This document shows, in pieces, positions 31,558-41,276 of a stretch of 64,000 nucleotides of DNA. The stretch covers positions 124,001 through 188,000 of the forward strand of contig NZ_AWFA01000023.1 of the NCBI RefSeq assembly GCF_000682675.1, written 5' to 3'. The translations under genes and the position numbers were made by a program. Numbering within the stretch: position 1 is the stretch's first letter; each line of letters starts with the position of its first letter. The stretch is from Hyphomonas pacifica. Its GTDB lineage: Bacteria; Pseudomonadota; Alphaproteobacteria; Caulobacterales; Hyphomonadaceae. Below the pieces are notes generated by a model. The model saw only the letters and a program-made list of their open reading frames with translations. It was not told the origin of the DNA and ran no database searches.

Positions 31558-32772
31558 GTGCGTCTGAAACTGCCAATCGGTCCGGGCGCGCTTGTGGCAG
31601 CGGCCTTTATTGGCCCTGGTACCGTGACAGCATGCACCGTGGCGGGTGCCAGCTTTGGCTATGCACTTGTCTGGACACTCGTTTTCGCAACGTTTGCCAC
31701 CATCATTCTTCAGGAGATGTCGGCACGACTGGGCCTTGCGGCTGGCATGGGGCTCGGGGCTGCGCTCGTGCATCCATCGAACGGGATGGTCTTTCGCTGC
31801 ATCGCCATTCTGTTAAGCGTGTCTGCGCTGGCTGTCGGCAATGCAGCCTATGAAGCGGGAAACCTTGCAGGTGGCGCGCTTGGTATTGAAGCCGTCACCG
31901 GCAGTTTTGAATCACCCAAAAACATCGTGGTTCTGGGCTTAAGCCTTCTGGCTGGCCTGTTCCTGTATTTCGGCAAATACAGCCATATTGAAAAGCTACT
32001 CATCGGCCTTGTCCTTTTGATGAGCCTTGCCTTCGCCGGTAGTGTCATCATCACGCGGCCGGACTTCGGGGCCTTTCTGGCTGGGCTTAAGCCTAGTATT
32101 CCGGACACAGGCTTATTCACGGCGGTTGCGCTGATTGGTACGACAATCGTGCCGTATAACCTTTTCCTGCACTCTTCTTCTGTGAGAGAGAAATGGCTTG
32201 GCGATACAGGGGCCGCTATCAAGGAAGCCCGGAGAGATACTGGATTATCCATTGGCCTGGGCGGCCTGATATCCATCCTTGCCCTGACCACTGCTGCGGC
32301 GAGTCTTTACGGTAGCGGTCTGACGATCAACTCGGCGCGCGATATGGCAATGGCCATAGAGCCCTCATATGGTCCGGTCGCGCGCTATATGGTGGGCGCA
32401 GGATTGTTTGCGGCAGGGCTGTCGTCTTCCATTACCGCACCCTTGGCCACCGCTTACGCCATGAGCGAAATCATGAAAGTGAAGCGCAATGGGGCGGGCT
32501 TTCGTCTCATTGCGCTGGCTGTCCTTCTTATCGGAACTCTTGTAGCGATATCTGGCGTGAGGCCCGTCAGCGTCATCATGTTTGCCCAGATCGCAAATGG
32601 CCTGCTCCTGCCTGTACTGGCGAGTTTTTTGCTAATCTTGATGAACCGGAAGGCTTTGCTGGGGGCACATGCCAATCGTCTGCCGGCTAATCTGATCGGC
32701 AGCTTCGTCGTGATAATATGTTTTGGCCTCGGCTTGAGACTGGTGCTGCGCGCCTTAAATATCTGGCCATGA
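31558..32772 (+). CDS. Nramp-like transporter of the 5-oxoprolinase locus (YcsG-type)
   Basis: A 404-residue protein with about eleven membrane helices in the Nramp/LeuT fold. The metal-binding TM1 motif DPGN reads GPGT (19-22) and the TM6 MPHN motif reads VPYN (198-201), so the Asp, Asn and Met metal ligands are absent. It starts at GTG 31558 after GGGGAAA and overlaps pxpA by ATGA. The kip operon of Bacillus subtilis also has an Nramp-like gene (ycsG) with the same partners. Transport of 5-oxoproline or a related substrate is inferred. Confidence 0.78.
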   Translation: MRLKLPIGPGALVAAAFIGPGTVTACTVAGASFGYALVWTLVFATFATIILQEMSARLGLAAGMGLGAALVHPSNGMVFRCIAILLSVSALAVGNAAYEAGNLAGGALGIEAVTGSFESPKNIVVLGLSLLAGLFLYFGKYSHIEKLLIGLVLLMSLAFAGSVIITRPDFGAFLAGLKPSIPDTGLFTAVALIGTTIVPYNLFLHSSSVREKWLGDTGAAIKEARRDTGLSIGLGGLISILALTTAAASLYGSGLTINSARDMAMAIEPSYGPVARYMVGAGLFAAGLSSSITAPLATAYAMSEIMKVKRNGAGFRLIALAVLLIGTLVAISGVRPVSVIMFAQIANGLLLPVLASFLLILMNRKALLGAHANRLPANLIGSFVVIICFGLGLRLVLRALNIWP

Positions 32773-33530
32773 CCCGCACAATCTGCCTGAACGCTGATAT
32801 CGGAGAATTGCCTGGACACAACGGCCGGGCGATGGACCGCGCCATTCTGGATGTCGTCAGTCGTTGCAACATTGCCTGTGGGGGCCACGCAGGTGACGAA
32901 ACTAGCATGGGCCAGACCCTCAAGGCAGCCAAAGCACGTAATGTGATTGCCGGCGCACATCCATCTTATCCTGATAAGGAAAATTTCGGACGTCTCAGCA
33001 TGGCCATGCCAGCCGAAGAGTTGAAGGACACTCTACGCCAGCAAGTGCGCACCTTTCTGCGTATTGCGCTAGATATCGGCGCGCCTGTTGAGCATCTCAA
33101 ACCGCATGGCGCGCTTTATAATGATGCCGCACGTAATGCGGGCCTCGCGTCCATCATAGCAGCTGTTGCGCGTGAGGCCCGGCTGAATGTTTTAGTGGGG
33201 CCTCCGAATAGTGAGCTTTCCCGTGCCGCGGCAGAGTTTCATTTGAACTACCTTCCGGAAGGATTTGCGGATCGTCGATATCAGGCTGATGGAAGCCTCA
33301 CTCCGCGGTCTGAACCAGGTGCCGTGCTGAAGGACATAAAAGACCAGATTGCGCAGGTTCTTGAATTCGTTGATCAGGGGTCTGTCAAAGTCGCAAGAGG
33401 CGAACGGATCCTGATGAAGGTTCGAACCATCTGCCTCCATGGTGATACTCCGGGGGCGATACAAAGTGCAATGGAGCTGCGCGCCGCATTGCATGCGCAC
33501 GACATAGAGATTGAAACGCCGACCTTATGA
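32769..33530 (+). CDS. pxpA: 5-oxoprolinase subunit A (LamB/YcsF family)
   Basis: A 253-residue PxpA, part of the ATP-dependent bacterial 5-oxoprolinase PxpABC that opens pyroglutamate to glutamate. The N-terminal LNADIGE, the CNIACGGHAGD motif, the HLKPHGALYN block and LPEGFADRRY are diagnostic. Start ATG 32769 overlaps the transporter stop. Confidence 0.95.
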   Translation: MTRTICLNADIGELPGHNGRAMDRAILDVVSRCNIACGGHAGDETSMGQTLKAAKARNVIAGAHPSYPDKENFGRLSMAMPAEELKDTLRQQVRTFLRIALDIGAPVEHLKPHGALYNDAARNAGLASIIAAVAREARLNVLVGPPNSELSRAAAEFHLNYLPEGFADRRYQADGSLTPRSEPGAVLKDIKDQIAQVLEFVDQGSVKVARGERILMKVRTICLHGDTPGAIQSAMELRAALHAHDIEIETPTL

Positions 33531-34156
33531 TCTTACAAAAAATCCTTGCCTGCGGCGATGATGCCTACAGGCTCATGCCATCAGATAATCATCAGCGCCA
33601 CGCGATCGCAGAAGCGCTCCGCAGCAAGGGTGTTTGGAGCGAAGTTGTCGTCGGTCGTGAAAGCGTGACCGTTCAGTATGATCCCTGTGAAACCTCGCCA
33701 GAGGCTACCAGGAAGCTTATCCTCAGTGCTTTGGATCAGGTGAACCTGGTGACGCAAAAGAGTGCCAGCTCCGTTACTTTACGTATGCGGATTGATGAAA
33801 AGAGCGCGCCAGAGCTTGTAACTTGTGCAGAAGCCAATGGCCTGTCCGCAAATGAATTCCTTGATCGGATAACCGGTTCAGACCTGATGGTAGATATGCT
33901 GGGCTTTGCGCCGGGATTTGCATATGTCTCTGGCGTTGGTGATGCTCTGGTCGGGAAAAGGCTTGAGCATCCGCGCCAGCTAACGCACGCGGGATCAGTT
34001 GGATTCATTCAGGGATTCCTGGGGATCTACGCATTGGATGGTCCCGGTGGGTGGCCCATCATAGGGCAAGTTTCGGAGCGTCTTTTCGACAAGACGTCAG
34101 ACAATCCGGTCCTTCTTGCGCCTGGTACGCGCATCAAACTGGAAGTGTCGCAATGA
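33527..34156 (+). CDS. pxpB: 5-oxoprolinase subunit B (KipI family)
   Basis: A 209-residue KipI/allophanate-hydrolase-subunit-1 protein with the conserved GFAPGFAYVSG segment and RLEHPRQLTHAGSVGF motif. It pairs with PxpC and overlaps both neighbours by ATGA, so stoichiometric translation is likely. Confidence 0.94.
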   Translation: MILQKILACGDDAYRLMPSDNHQRHAIAEALRSKGVWSEVVVGRESVTVQYDPCETSPEATRKLILSALDQVNLVTQKSASSVTLRMRIDEKSAPELVTCAEANGLSANEFLDRITGSDLMVDMLGFAPGFAYVSGVGDALVGKRLEHPRQLTHAGSVGFIQGFLGIYALDGPGGWPIIGQVSERLFDKTSDNPVLLAPGTRIKLEVSQ

Positions 34157-35088
34157 GTCTCGAAATTATTCAGGCTAGCCCGCAAAGTACGCTTCAGGCG
34201 ACGCCGAGAACCGGTATGCGCCATGTCGGCATTCCTGCTTCCGGGGCAGCTGATCCCGTGTCTCACGCACTGGGCGCCAGACTGGTCGGGAATGATATCA
34301 GCTGCGCGTCAATTGAAATTACGTATGGGCCGTTTGAAGCCGTTTTTCATTGCAATGCGCACATCAGTCTGACAGGCGCCGTTTCAGAGGCCCATATTAA
34401 TGACAAACCTGTCCCATTTCATGAGACACTTAAAGTCCGCAGCGGTGAGACCCTGAAACTTGGACATCCTACCGCCGGCTTGCGGACCTATGTGTCCGTG
34501 GGCGGAGGGCTCAAGGGAGAGGTGTTCGCATCCAGTCCTTCTACATATCTTCCGGCGCATCTCGGCGGGTTTGATGGCAGAGCTCTCATGTCGGGGGATG
34601 TACTGGCGATTGGTGAGGCGAGTTTTCATTTGCCAGACGAACCACTCAGAACGCCGTCTGAGTTGCAACTGCCGTTTACTAACGCATTTGCTCTGCGCGC
34701 GACATCTGGACCAGATTTTCCTGATCGTAAGACTGACTTCTGGTCACGGAGTTTTTCGGCCACTCGCCGAGCCAGTCGCATTGGAATCGAACTGGATGGC
34801 GATTTCCCTACGCTCGAGTTAAACCGCAACCTTCCGAGCGCCGGGATTTTCCCTGGCGCCTTGCAACTGCCTCCACAGGGAAGGGGGTTCCTGTTGCTTC
34901 CGGATTGCCAGACAACCGGAGGCTATCCGCACATCCTGCAGGTAAATCGATCAGATCGGCACCTGATGGGGCAGATCAGACCCGGCGACTCCGTCATGTT
35001 CCTGAAGCGAACACCCGATGAAGCGGCCGCTGACCTCAAACAGAAACAGGAATTGCTGTTGACCTGGATGCCGGATTTCCGACTGTAA
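34153..35088 (+). CDS. pxpC: 5-oxoprolinase subunit C (KipA family)
   Basis: A 311-residue KipA/allophanate-hydrolase-subunit-2 protein. The N-terminal HVGIPASGAADPVSH motif and the C-terminal LPDCQTTGGYPHI and GDSVMF motifs fit. Start ATG 34153 follows from the ATGA overlap with pxpB. No clear terminator is visible in the 194 bases before the convergent MBL gene. Confidence 0.94.
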   Translation: MSLEIIQASPQSTLQATPRTGMRHVGIPASGAADPVSHALGARLVGNDISCASIEITYGPFEAVFHCNAHISLTGAVSEAHINDKPVPFHETLKVRSGETLKLGHPTAGLRTYVSVGGGLKGEVFASSPSTYLPAHLGGFDGRALMSGDVLAIGEASFHLPDEPLRTPSELQLPFTNAFALRATSGPDFPDRKTDFWSRSFSATRRASRIGIELDGDFPTLELNRNLPSAGIFPGALQLPPQGRGFLLLPDCQTTGGYPHILQVNRSDRHLMGQIRPGDSVMFLKRTPDEAAADLKQKQELLLTWMPDFRL

Positions 35089-35282
35089 ACGCCGGAGCAG
35101 GGGTAAACGAAATCTTACTCCAGCGCATACAGCCGCCGAGGGCCTGATAATCAGACAGCATACTCATGCGCCGTAGGCCGAAGAAACAAGACAAAACGAT
35201 GCGCGCTCAAAACCGCATACAGGGTCGGAAGTTTTGATATATAAGTCGCATAATCAACATTATGGGAAATGGCTCTTCAGGC

Positions 35283-36074
35283 TTATATAGTGAATTCAAG
35301 GCTTAAGCCATCAAATCCAGGAATAACGCCTTTGGGTAATTCCCGCTCCAGGGTCCTGTAATCCAAGTCTACGTGCATATTGGTCAGCACAGCCAGTCTT
35401 GGATTGATCTCGCGGATCCATTCCAGCGCCTGGTCCAGATTGGCGTGCGATGGATGCGCTGTGTAGCGTAGCGCATCGATGATGAACGTATCGACGCCCT
35501 TGAGGGCTTCCAGGCTTTCCTCAGGCAGGCCATTCACATCATTGCAATAGGCGAGATTGCCAATGCGAAACCCCATGCAGCGTATACGCCCATGCTCCAT
35601 ATCAATGGGCAAAATGTCGAAGCCGCTAACTTCAACAGATTTGAGCGGCTGCAAATCCTCCTGAAGGTCTAGAATGGCCGGATAGCCGCCCTTCCCCTCA
35701 AAGCAATACGCGAAACGTTTGGTCAGTGTGCTGCGGGCTTCCGCGCTCATATAGGTCGGAATGGGTTTCCGCATCTTAATAAATAGCGGCCGCACATCAT
35801 CAATGCCGTGACTCTGGTCTGCGTGGTCATGTGTGTACACGATCGCGTCCAGATGTCCGATCTCAGCATCCAGAAGCTGCTGGCGCAGGTCCGGCGACGT
35901 GTCGATCAGCACATTCGTTATATTGCCTACATCGTCAAAATGCTGCGCCAGGGCTGAGCAGCGTGTCCGGCGATTGCGTGGTTCTGCCGGGTCACACGCG
36001 CCCCAATCGCCTCCAACCCTTGGCACGCCGCCAGAAGACCCTGTGCCAAGCAAGGTGAATACATTCCTCGCCAT
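35283..36074 (-). CDS. MBL-fold metallohydrolase (PhnP-like)
   Basis: A 263-residue metallo-beta-lactamase-fold enzyme. The YTHDHADQSHGIDD motif carries the HxHxDH zinc ligands; LGTGSSGGVP starts the fold and a GACDPAEPRNRRTRCSA segment matches the cysteine-containing insertion of PhnP-type phosphodiesterases. It is the last gene of the rlpA-dac-tmk-holB-tatD operon and overlaps tatD by one base. A cyclic phosphodiester substrate is likely but unproven. Confidence 0.83.
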   Translation of the reverse strand: MARNVFTLLGTGSSGGVPRVGGDWGACDPAEPRNRRTRCSALAQHFDDVGNITNVLIDTSPDLRQQLLDAEIGHLDAIVYTHDHADQSHGIDDVRPLFIKMRKPIPTYMSAEARSTLTKRFAYCFEGKGGYPAILDLQEDLQPLKSVEVSGFDILPIDMEHGRIRCMGFRIGNLAYCNDVNGLPEESLEALKGVDTFIIDALRYTAHPSHANLDQALEWIREINPRLAVLTNMHVDLDYRTLERELPKGVIPGFDGLSLEFTI

Positions 36075-36847
36075 TATGCGCGAACCTTCGAGAACAGGCG
36101 CTGAGCGTTCTCGTCCGTCACCGCGATCACCTCATCGACCGGTATGTCCTTCAATGCTGCCAGCGCTTCAGCGACATGGCGCAGATAGGACGGCTCGTTG
36201 CGCCGCCCTCGCATCGGCACCGGCGCCAGATATGGACAATCCGTTTCCAGGATGATGCGGTCCATCGGCACTTCGGCGATCACCTCTCTGACGTCACGAG
36301 CGCTCTTGAATGACAGGATGCCCGACACGGAAACAAAACCGCTGAGCGCCAGGCCGCGCTGCGCAAGCCGCAAGCCGCCCGTATAGCAATGCAGCAGAGG
36401 CACAAATTCACCGCGCGCGAATTCCTCCTCCAGAATATCGCCCATCATGTCGTCGGCTTCGCGTGTATGCAGGATCAATGGCAGGCCGGTTTGGCGTGCT
36501 GCTTCGATATGGGTTCTTAGACTTTTGACCTGCGCGTCTTCCGGGCTGTAGCCATAATGGAAGTCCAGGCCGGTTTCTCCTATCGCCACAACTTTCGGAT
36601 TCTGTGCGCCCTCGACCAGCGCGTCTACGGTCAGATCGGTAAAGTCCTTGCTGTGGTGCGGGTGGACGCCGATGGAACACCAGATATCTGGTTGCGCCTC
36701 TGCGATCCGCAGGACGGCCGGAAAATTATCCAGACGGTCGCAGATCGCCAGCATGCGCTGGACGCCGCTTGTGCGGGCGCGCGCAAGAACATCTTCCAGG
36801 TCTTCCTCGAAGGGCTCGCCGTGCAGGTTTACATGGGTATCAAACAT
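36074..36847 (-). CDS. tatD: TatD-family metal-dependent DNase
   Basis: A 257-residue TIM-barrel hydrolase with metal ligands in FDTHVNLH (HxN in place of HxH), the Glu in AIGETGLDFHY, PLILHTREADD, LLHCYTG and ETDCPYLAP. The family acts as 3'-exonuclease or D-aminoacyl-tRNA deacylase-like enzyme. The first motif's HVN variant is common. Ten bases after holB; metG, often placed between holB and tatD, is absent. Confidence 0.92.
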   Translation of the reverse strand: MFDTHVNLHGEPFEEDLEDVLARARTSGVQRMLAICDRLDNFPAVLRIAEAQPDIWCSIGVHPHHSKDFTDLTVDALVEGAQNPKVVAIGETGLDFHYGYSPEDAQVKSLRTHIEAARQTGLPLILHTREADDMMGDILEEEFARGEFVPLLHCYTGGLRLAQRGLALSGFVSVSGILSFKSARDVREVIAEVPMDRIILETDCPYLAPVPMRGRRNEPSYLRHVAEALAALKDIPVDEVIAVTDENAQRLFSKVRA

Positions 36848-36856
36848 GTCTGCGAC

Positions 36857-37792
36857 TTAGTGCGTTCTGGCGACGCCATAAAGGCCGGCAATCAGCTTTG
36901 ATGCGGTCTGTGCTGCATCCATCTTCAACTCGCGCGCCTGACCGGAAAGCCGTGACGTCTCCAGCCACACTTTTGCGGCATGGGCATCCGTTTCCGCTCG
37001 ATCGGCCAGCCAAGCGAGAATCTCTTCCAGGAAAGCCTGCAGAGCCGTCTCGTCCTGACTGGCAGACTGCATGGCGTCAGTGACGAGTGCATCATTGGGC
37101 TTCGGCAAGCTGCGCAGCAGAGCGCGCGCCGCATTCGCGGCAGCCAGTCCGGACGGTGTGGACAGCCTGAAGCCCAGACCGGGCCGACCTTTTGCGAGCG
37201 AGACAGCCTCTCTTGGCGCATCCGCCAGGTCGAGCGCAGCTTTCACATCTTCATCGCTGAGACGGCCGAGACGCAGCACGCGGCAGCGTGAACGAATGGT
37301 CGGCAGAATAGGCATCGTGCCGTGATTGACCAGGAACAGCACGCTGTGTTCAGGCGGCTCTTCAAGCGTTTTCAACAAAGCGTTCGCGCCGTTTCTGTTC
37401 AGCTCATCCAGCGCATCAATAATGCCGATGCGCCACCCGCCCTGGGCCGGCTTTAGAGAGAAGAAATGCGTCAACTCGCGGATCTGCTCAACCGAGATAT
37501 CCTGGCGCAGCTTTCCTTTGTCGTTGAGTTCCCTGTGCACGACGCGCAAATCAGGATGGCTTCCTGACAGGCAAATACGCGCCACCGGATCATCATCGCT
37601 GATGTCGAACGGCGCATCCTCAGGGCCGCGCGCGCCAAGCATGTAGGCCGCCAGCCGTTGCGCGAGTCGCGCCTTGCCAATTCCGGACGGCCCTTCGATC
37701 AGCCAGCCATGATGCAGCTTCCCGCTTACAGCTGCAGCGTGAAAAGACATTTCAGCCGCGCAGTGTCCAAAAAGGGGCCAAGCCACGCCCAT
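36857..37792 (-). CDS. holB: DNA polymerase III subunit delta'
   Basis: A 311-residue clamp-loader subunit. The P-loop reads GPSGIGKARLA, the IIDALDELNRNGANALLKTLEEPPEH stretch is the conserved sensor region, and RSRCRVLRLG is the SRC motif. Start ATG 37792 overlaps tmk's stop by one base (TAATG). Confidence 0.93.
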   Translation of the reverse strand: MGVAWPLFGHCAAEMSFHAAAVSGKLHHGWLIEGPSGIGKARLAQRLAAYMLGARGPEDAPFDISDDDPVARICLSGSHPDLRVVHRELNDKGKLRQDISVEQIRELTHFFSLKPAQGGWRIGIIDALDELNRNGANALLKTLEEPPEHSVLFLVNHGTMPILPTIRSRCRVLRLGRLSDEDVKAALDLADAPREAVSLAKGRPGLGFRLSTPSGLAAANAARALLRSLPKPNDALVTDAMQSASQDETALQAFLEEILAWLADRAETDAHAAKVWLETSRLSGQARELKMDAAQTASKLIAGLYGVARTH

Positions 37793-38445
37793 TACGCGTC
37801 CGCTTTCAAAGCAAAACGCTTGGAGATCGCGGTCCAGGCTGCATCGAAGACGCTGTCGATATCCCGTGAAGCATCAATCAGAACGCAGCGCTCAGGCTCT
37901 GACCGCGCAAGCGTTATGAAGGCCTGACGAACAGCGTGATGGAAGTCATCGTTCCGCGTCTCGAATGAATCCTTCTCGCCACCTCTTTGCGCCCGTCGGC
38001 CTGACGTTGTTTCGAGTGGTGCGTCGAGCACCAGCGTGAGGCCAGGGATCGTGCCAGCTAGAACAGAGGCCTCCATATTCCTAAGAATGTTTTCAGCCAC
38101 ACCCCCTTTGACGCTTTGATAAACGCGCGTGGAGTCTGCAAAGCGATCACAGATCACCCATTTCCCATTTTGCAGGGCTGGCCGGATTAGTTTGTCCAAA
38201 TGATCACTTCGGGCGGCATTCATCAGCAAAGCCTCTGCCATGGCCGACCATGACTCTCCCTCTGGCGGGTGCAGTGCCAATTGCCTAACTGCTTCGGCCA
38301 AGGGCGTGCCGCCGGGCTCACGTGTCGTGATGACTTCACCGCCGAGTGCGACAAGACGTTCAGCTATGGCGTGCTGCAAGGTGGACTTGCCGGTGCCTTC
38401 ACCGCCTTCAAGCGTGATTAATCGGGTGCGCTCTGTGTCAGCCAT
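37792..38445 (-). CDS. tmk: Thymidylate kinase
   Basis: A 217-residue dTMP kinase with the P-loop EGGEGTGKSTL, the DR(F/Y) motif in VICDRFADSTRVYQ and a short Arg-rich LID. ATG 38445 is chosen over a GTG two codons upstream. It overlaps the dac stop by a few bases. Confidence 0.94.
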   Translation of the reverse strand: MADTERTRLITLEGGEGTGKSTLQHAIAERLVALGGEVITTREPGGTPLAEAVRQLALHPPEGESWSAMAEALLMNAARSDHLDKLIRPALQNGKWVICDRFADSTRVYQSVKGGVAENILRNMEASVLAGTIPGLTLVLDAPLETTSGRRAQRGGEKDSFETRNDDFHHAVRQAFITLARSEPERCVLIDASRDIDSVFDAAWTAISKRFALKADA

Positions 38446-39589
38446 TGCCACCAGAAATCATCTGGCTAAGTCCCTCGATAGCGCGGCCAAAGAAGCCCAG
38501 CTTCTTGACGTCTGCTTCAGCGACGATTGGGGTTTCAACAGGCGGCTGTCCGTCAACTGTGACGACCAGTTTTCCGACCGTATCGCCTTCCTTGATCGGC
38601 GCCTCCAAAGCGTTCTCTAGCACGATTTCTGACTTGGCTTTTTCCAGAACCGCCTTGTGACCGGCAATTGTCATTTGGCTCGCCAGTGAGACCGGAACTG
38701 TACTGCGCTCGCCGAGCCAGACTTTGACTTCCGGCAAGACGACAGTTTCAGGCGTGATGACTTTCAGGTCATAGCTTTGAAAGGCCATGCGCATCATGCG
38801 TTCGCCTTCCTGGGCTCGGGCGGCCTTGCTGTCGAGGCCGTTGATCACAATCGTGCGGCGGATCCCATCACGTACAGCGGAAGCAGTCAGCCCATAACCG
38901 GACTCTTCCAAGTGTCCGGTTTTCAGCCCGTCGGCGCCGGATACTTCGAGCAGCGGATTGCGGTTGGCCTGAGTGTAGTCGCGCCATGTGTAGGACGGCA
39001 TGTCGTACCACTCATAATATTGCGGATAATTGTCGATGGTGAGCTTGGCGAGCTTTGCCAAATCCTCAGCAGAAATGACGTGACCAACAGCTTCCAGGCC
39101 CGTTGCATTTTTGAAGTTTACCGAGTTCAAACCTAGCTCATGGGCCAGGGCGGTCATGCGGCGCGCAAAGGCTTCCTCAGATCCGGAGATGCCTTCCGCC
39201 AGCACCATGCAAGCATCATTGCCGGACATGATGATGACGCCATGCAACAATTCCTCGACTGTCGGCGTGTCGCCGGGGGCGAGCCCCATCGTGGAGGTTC
39301 CAGACGGGAATCCGCCGCGACGCCAGGCATCCTCGCTGACCGTCAGGCGGTCCGTCAGAGAAATCTCACCGCGATCAATGAGCTCAAACACCAGATAGGC
39401 GGTCATCATCTTTGTCATGGAAGCTGGAATCATCGGTTCCGAGCCGTCTTTCGAGAAGAGGATCGTGCCCGTCGCATGATCCATTATCACGGCATGCGAA
39501 GCCGGGGTGTCCATGATCTGGGCGCGTGCACCTGACACAATCAGGGCAGTGGCGAGCATTGCGGAAAAAATCTTCGCTTTCGGCAGCAT
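38438..39589 (-). CDS. D-alanyl-D-alanine carboxypeptidase (PBP5/6 class)
   Basis: A 383-residue low-molecular-weight penicillin-binding protein. A signal peptide (1-24, ending ARA) precedes the S57-x-x-K60 motif (PASMTK), SGN (SGNDACM) and KTG (LKTGHLEE), then the C-terminal PBP5-type beta domain and an amphipathic tail (GRAIEGLSQMI). It trims the terminal D-Ala of peptidoglycan stems. Start ATG 39589 has GGAGG eight bases before, so longer frames upstream are rejected. Confidence 0.94.
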   Translation of the reverse strand: MLPKAKIFSAMLATALIVSGARAQIMDTPASHAVIMDHATGTILFSKDGSEPMIPASMTKMMTAYLVFELIDRGEISLTDRLTVSEDAWRRGGFPSGTSTMGLAPGDTPTVEELLHGVIIMSGNDACMVLAEGISGSEEAFARRMTALAHELGLNSVNFKNATGLEAVGHVISAEDLAKLAKLTIDNYPQYYEWYDMPSYTWRDYTQANRNPLLEVSGADGLKTGHLEESGYGLTASAVRDGIRRTIVINGLDSKAARAQEGERMMRMAFQSYDLKVITPETVVLPEVKVWLGERSTVPVSLASQMTIAGHKAVLEKAKSEIVLENALEAPIKEGDTVGKLVVTVDGQPPVETPIVAEADVKKLGFFGRAIEGLSQMISGGNG

Positions 39590-39710
39590 GTCTGGCCTCC
39601 GGAATGTGCTGATGTCCGGGCCGAAACAGGAAACCGGCCCTTCCTCCTGTCTATACAGGAAAAAGGGCCGGTTTGTGGTCAGCGTCAATGGTGGCTGTGA
39701 AGTGTTTTCT

Positions 39711-40964
39711 CTAGTTGGCGGTGACAACCCGGCCAGTGCCGAAGCCATAGGCACGCAAGTCTGCCTGGATGCGATCAGCGCTATCGCGGCTCATGAAGGG
39801 GCCCACGCGAACGCGGAAATAGTCTGCTCCATTTACGCGGGCAGGCACGACCACGGTCGCCATTCCAGCCGGCAGACGTCTTTCGAGATCCTGCGCATTG
39901 GAAATATCAGAGAATGCGCCGACCTGGACATAATAGTCGCCCATGGTTTGCGGTTGGTAGCGGCTTGGCGCTGCCGCAGCAGGCGTCGGTTCGGCAGCGA
40001 CGGGTGTATATGTGTAGACCGGCGCAGGTGTGGCGGCTTGGGGGGGCTCGGCAGACACGCTTTGATAACTCGCGGCAGGGGTTCCCCGATGCGTGCCTGG
40101 TGCGATGGCCGGCGCAGCGCCCAGATAGCGCAGCTTGATATTGCCTCTCCCTGCTCCACCGATACCAAGCTCGTTGGCGGCGCGCTTCGAAAGTTGCAAC
40201 ATGGCGCCTTCTTCAAACGGACCACGGTCATTTACGCGGACGATGACGCGAGCATTTGTTTGCGGATTGATGACTTCCACCAGGCTTGGCAGTGGCAGGG
40301 TCGGGTGCGCGGCCACCAGATCGTTCTGGCTGAAGATTTCGCCATTGGCGGTCGGCAGCCCTTCGAACTCATCACCGAAAGTCGTCGCCAGGCCCATTTC
40401 GTCAAAGACTGGGATAGGATCCAGGGAAATTGCTTGGGCGGTGGCTGGTGTCTGCCGTTGTGCGCGTTGCTGGGCAGGTTGCGGTGCCCCCTGCTCTCCT
40501 GGTGCCGGAACCGCAAGTGAGGGCAAGGCTTCTGCTTCGACGGAGGGCTCTACTTGCTGAGGCACAATCTTCGCCGCGGCGGCCTTTGCATCAAACCCCT
40601 TTGGACTGACTGTCGGGTCATAAACTGGTGCCTGCATGGAACTCAGCGGCGCACTAATGCTGGCATATTCACGTTTGACAGGCTGAGCTGTCTTTATAGT
40701 AGAGGCGCCAGTGCCCTGCCCCGGATAGTTAAATTGAATGCGCGCGCGAGCCTTATCGCGGTCAGGGCGGGCCTGATCGGGAGAGATGAAAACGGTCTCG
40801 CGCTCACTGGATATGCGCTCGCCACCGACGGACTGACCTTTGTACACGATAGGCGCAGCGCTTCCTTTGCCTGCTTCAGCTGTTCCAGCGACGCTAAAGG
40901 CAACCATGGCTATGGCCATGAGGGAGGAAAAATGAAGGGATCTGGATTGTGGTTTGGCGAACAT
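39711..40964 (-). CDS. rlpA: RlpA-like septal lytic transglycosylase with SPOR domain
   Basis: A 417-residue exported protein: signal peptide (ending AEA), a long Pro/Ala/Gln linker, a double-psi beta-barrel (TANGEIFSQNDLVAAHPTLP and RVNDRGPF, about 185-285) and a C-terminal SPOR domain (YYVQVGAFSD to RVRVGPF). SPOR domains bind glycan strands lacking stem peptides at division sites. It heads the operon that goes on to dac, tmk and holB. Confidence 0.9.
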   Translation of the reverse strand: MFAKPQSRSLHFSSLMAIAMVAFSVAGTAEAGKGSAAPIVYKGQSVGGERISSERETVFISPDQARPDRDKARARIQFNYPGQGTGASTIKTAQPVKREYASISAPLSSMQAPVYDPTVSPKGFDAKAAAAKIVPQQVEPSVEAEALPSLAVPAPGEQGAPQPAQQRAQRQTPATAQAISLDPIPVFDEMGLATTFGDEFEGLPTANGEIFSQNDLVAAHPTLPLPSLVEVINPQTNARVIVRVNDRGPFEEGAMLQLSKRAANELGIGGAGRGNIKLRYLGAAPAIAPGTHRGTPAASYQSVSAEPPQAATPAPVYTYTPVAAEPTPAAAAPSRYQPQTMGDYYVQVGAFSDISNAQDLERRLPAGMATVVVPARVNGADYFRVRVGPFMSRDSADRIQADLRAYGFGTGRVVTAN

Positions 40965-41186
40965 TCGCAGGTCAACCTCGTTCTGAGTTCATCTTTGGCG
41001 CTTTGCACCAAGTCTTTGGCTTTTCTGCCGACCTTGCTTGTTTACCACGCTTTGGTGGACACAGGATGAACCAGATTAACGAGTTTGAGACTTCTCTTTA
41101 ACCATACTTTTACGCACTATTTTCCATGCGTCAGGCGCATATAGGGGCTTGCAAAACGCGCCGCCTTGTCCGAAACAGCCCGCTTC

Positions 41187-41276
<90 letters not shown>

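Noticed and set aside
35089-35282. Possible terminator or riboswitch between pxpC and the convergent MBL gene
   Set aside because: No stem with adequate pairing or T-run could be found by eye.
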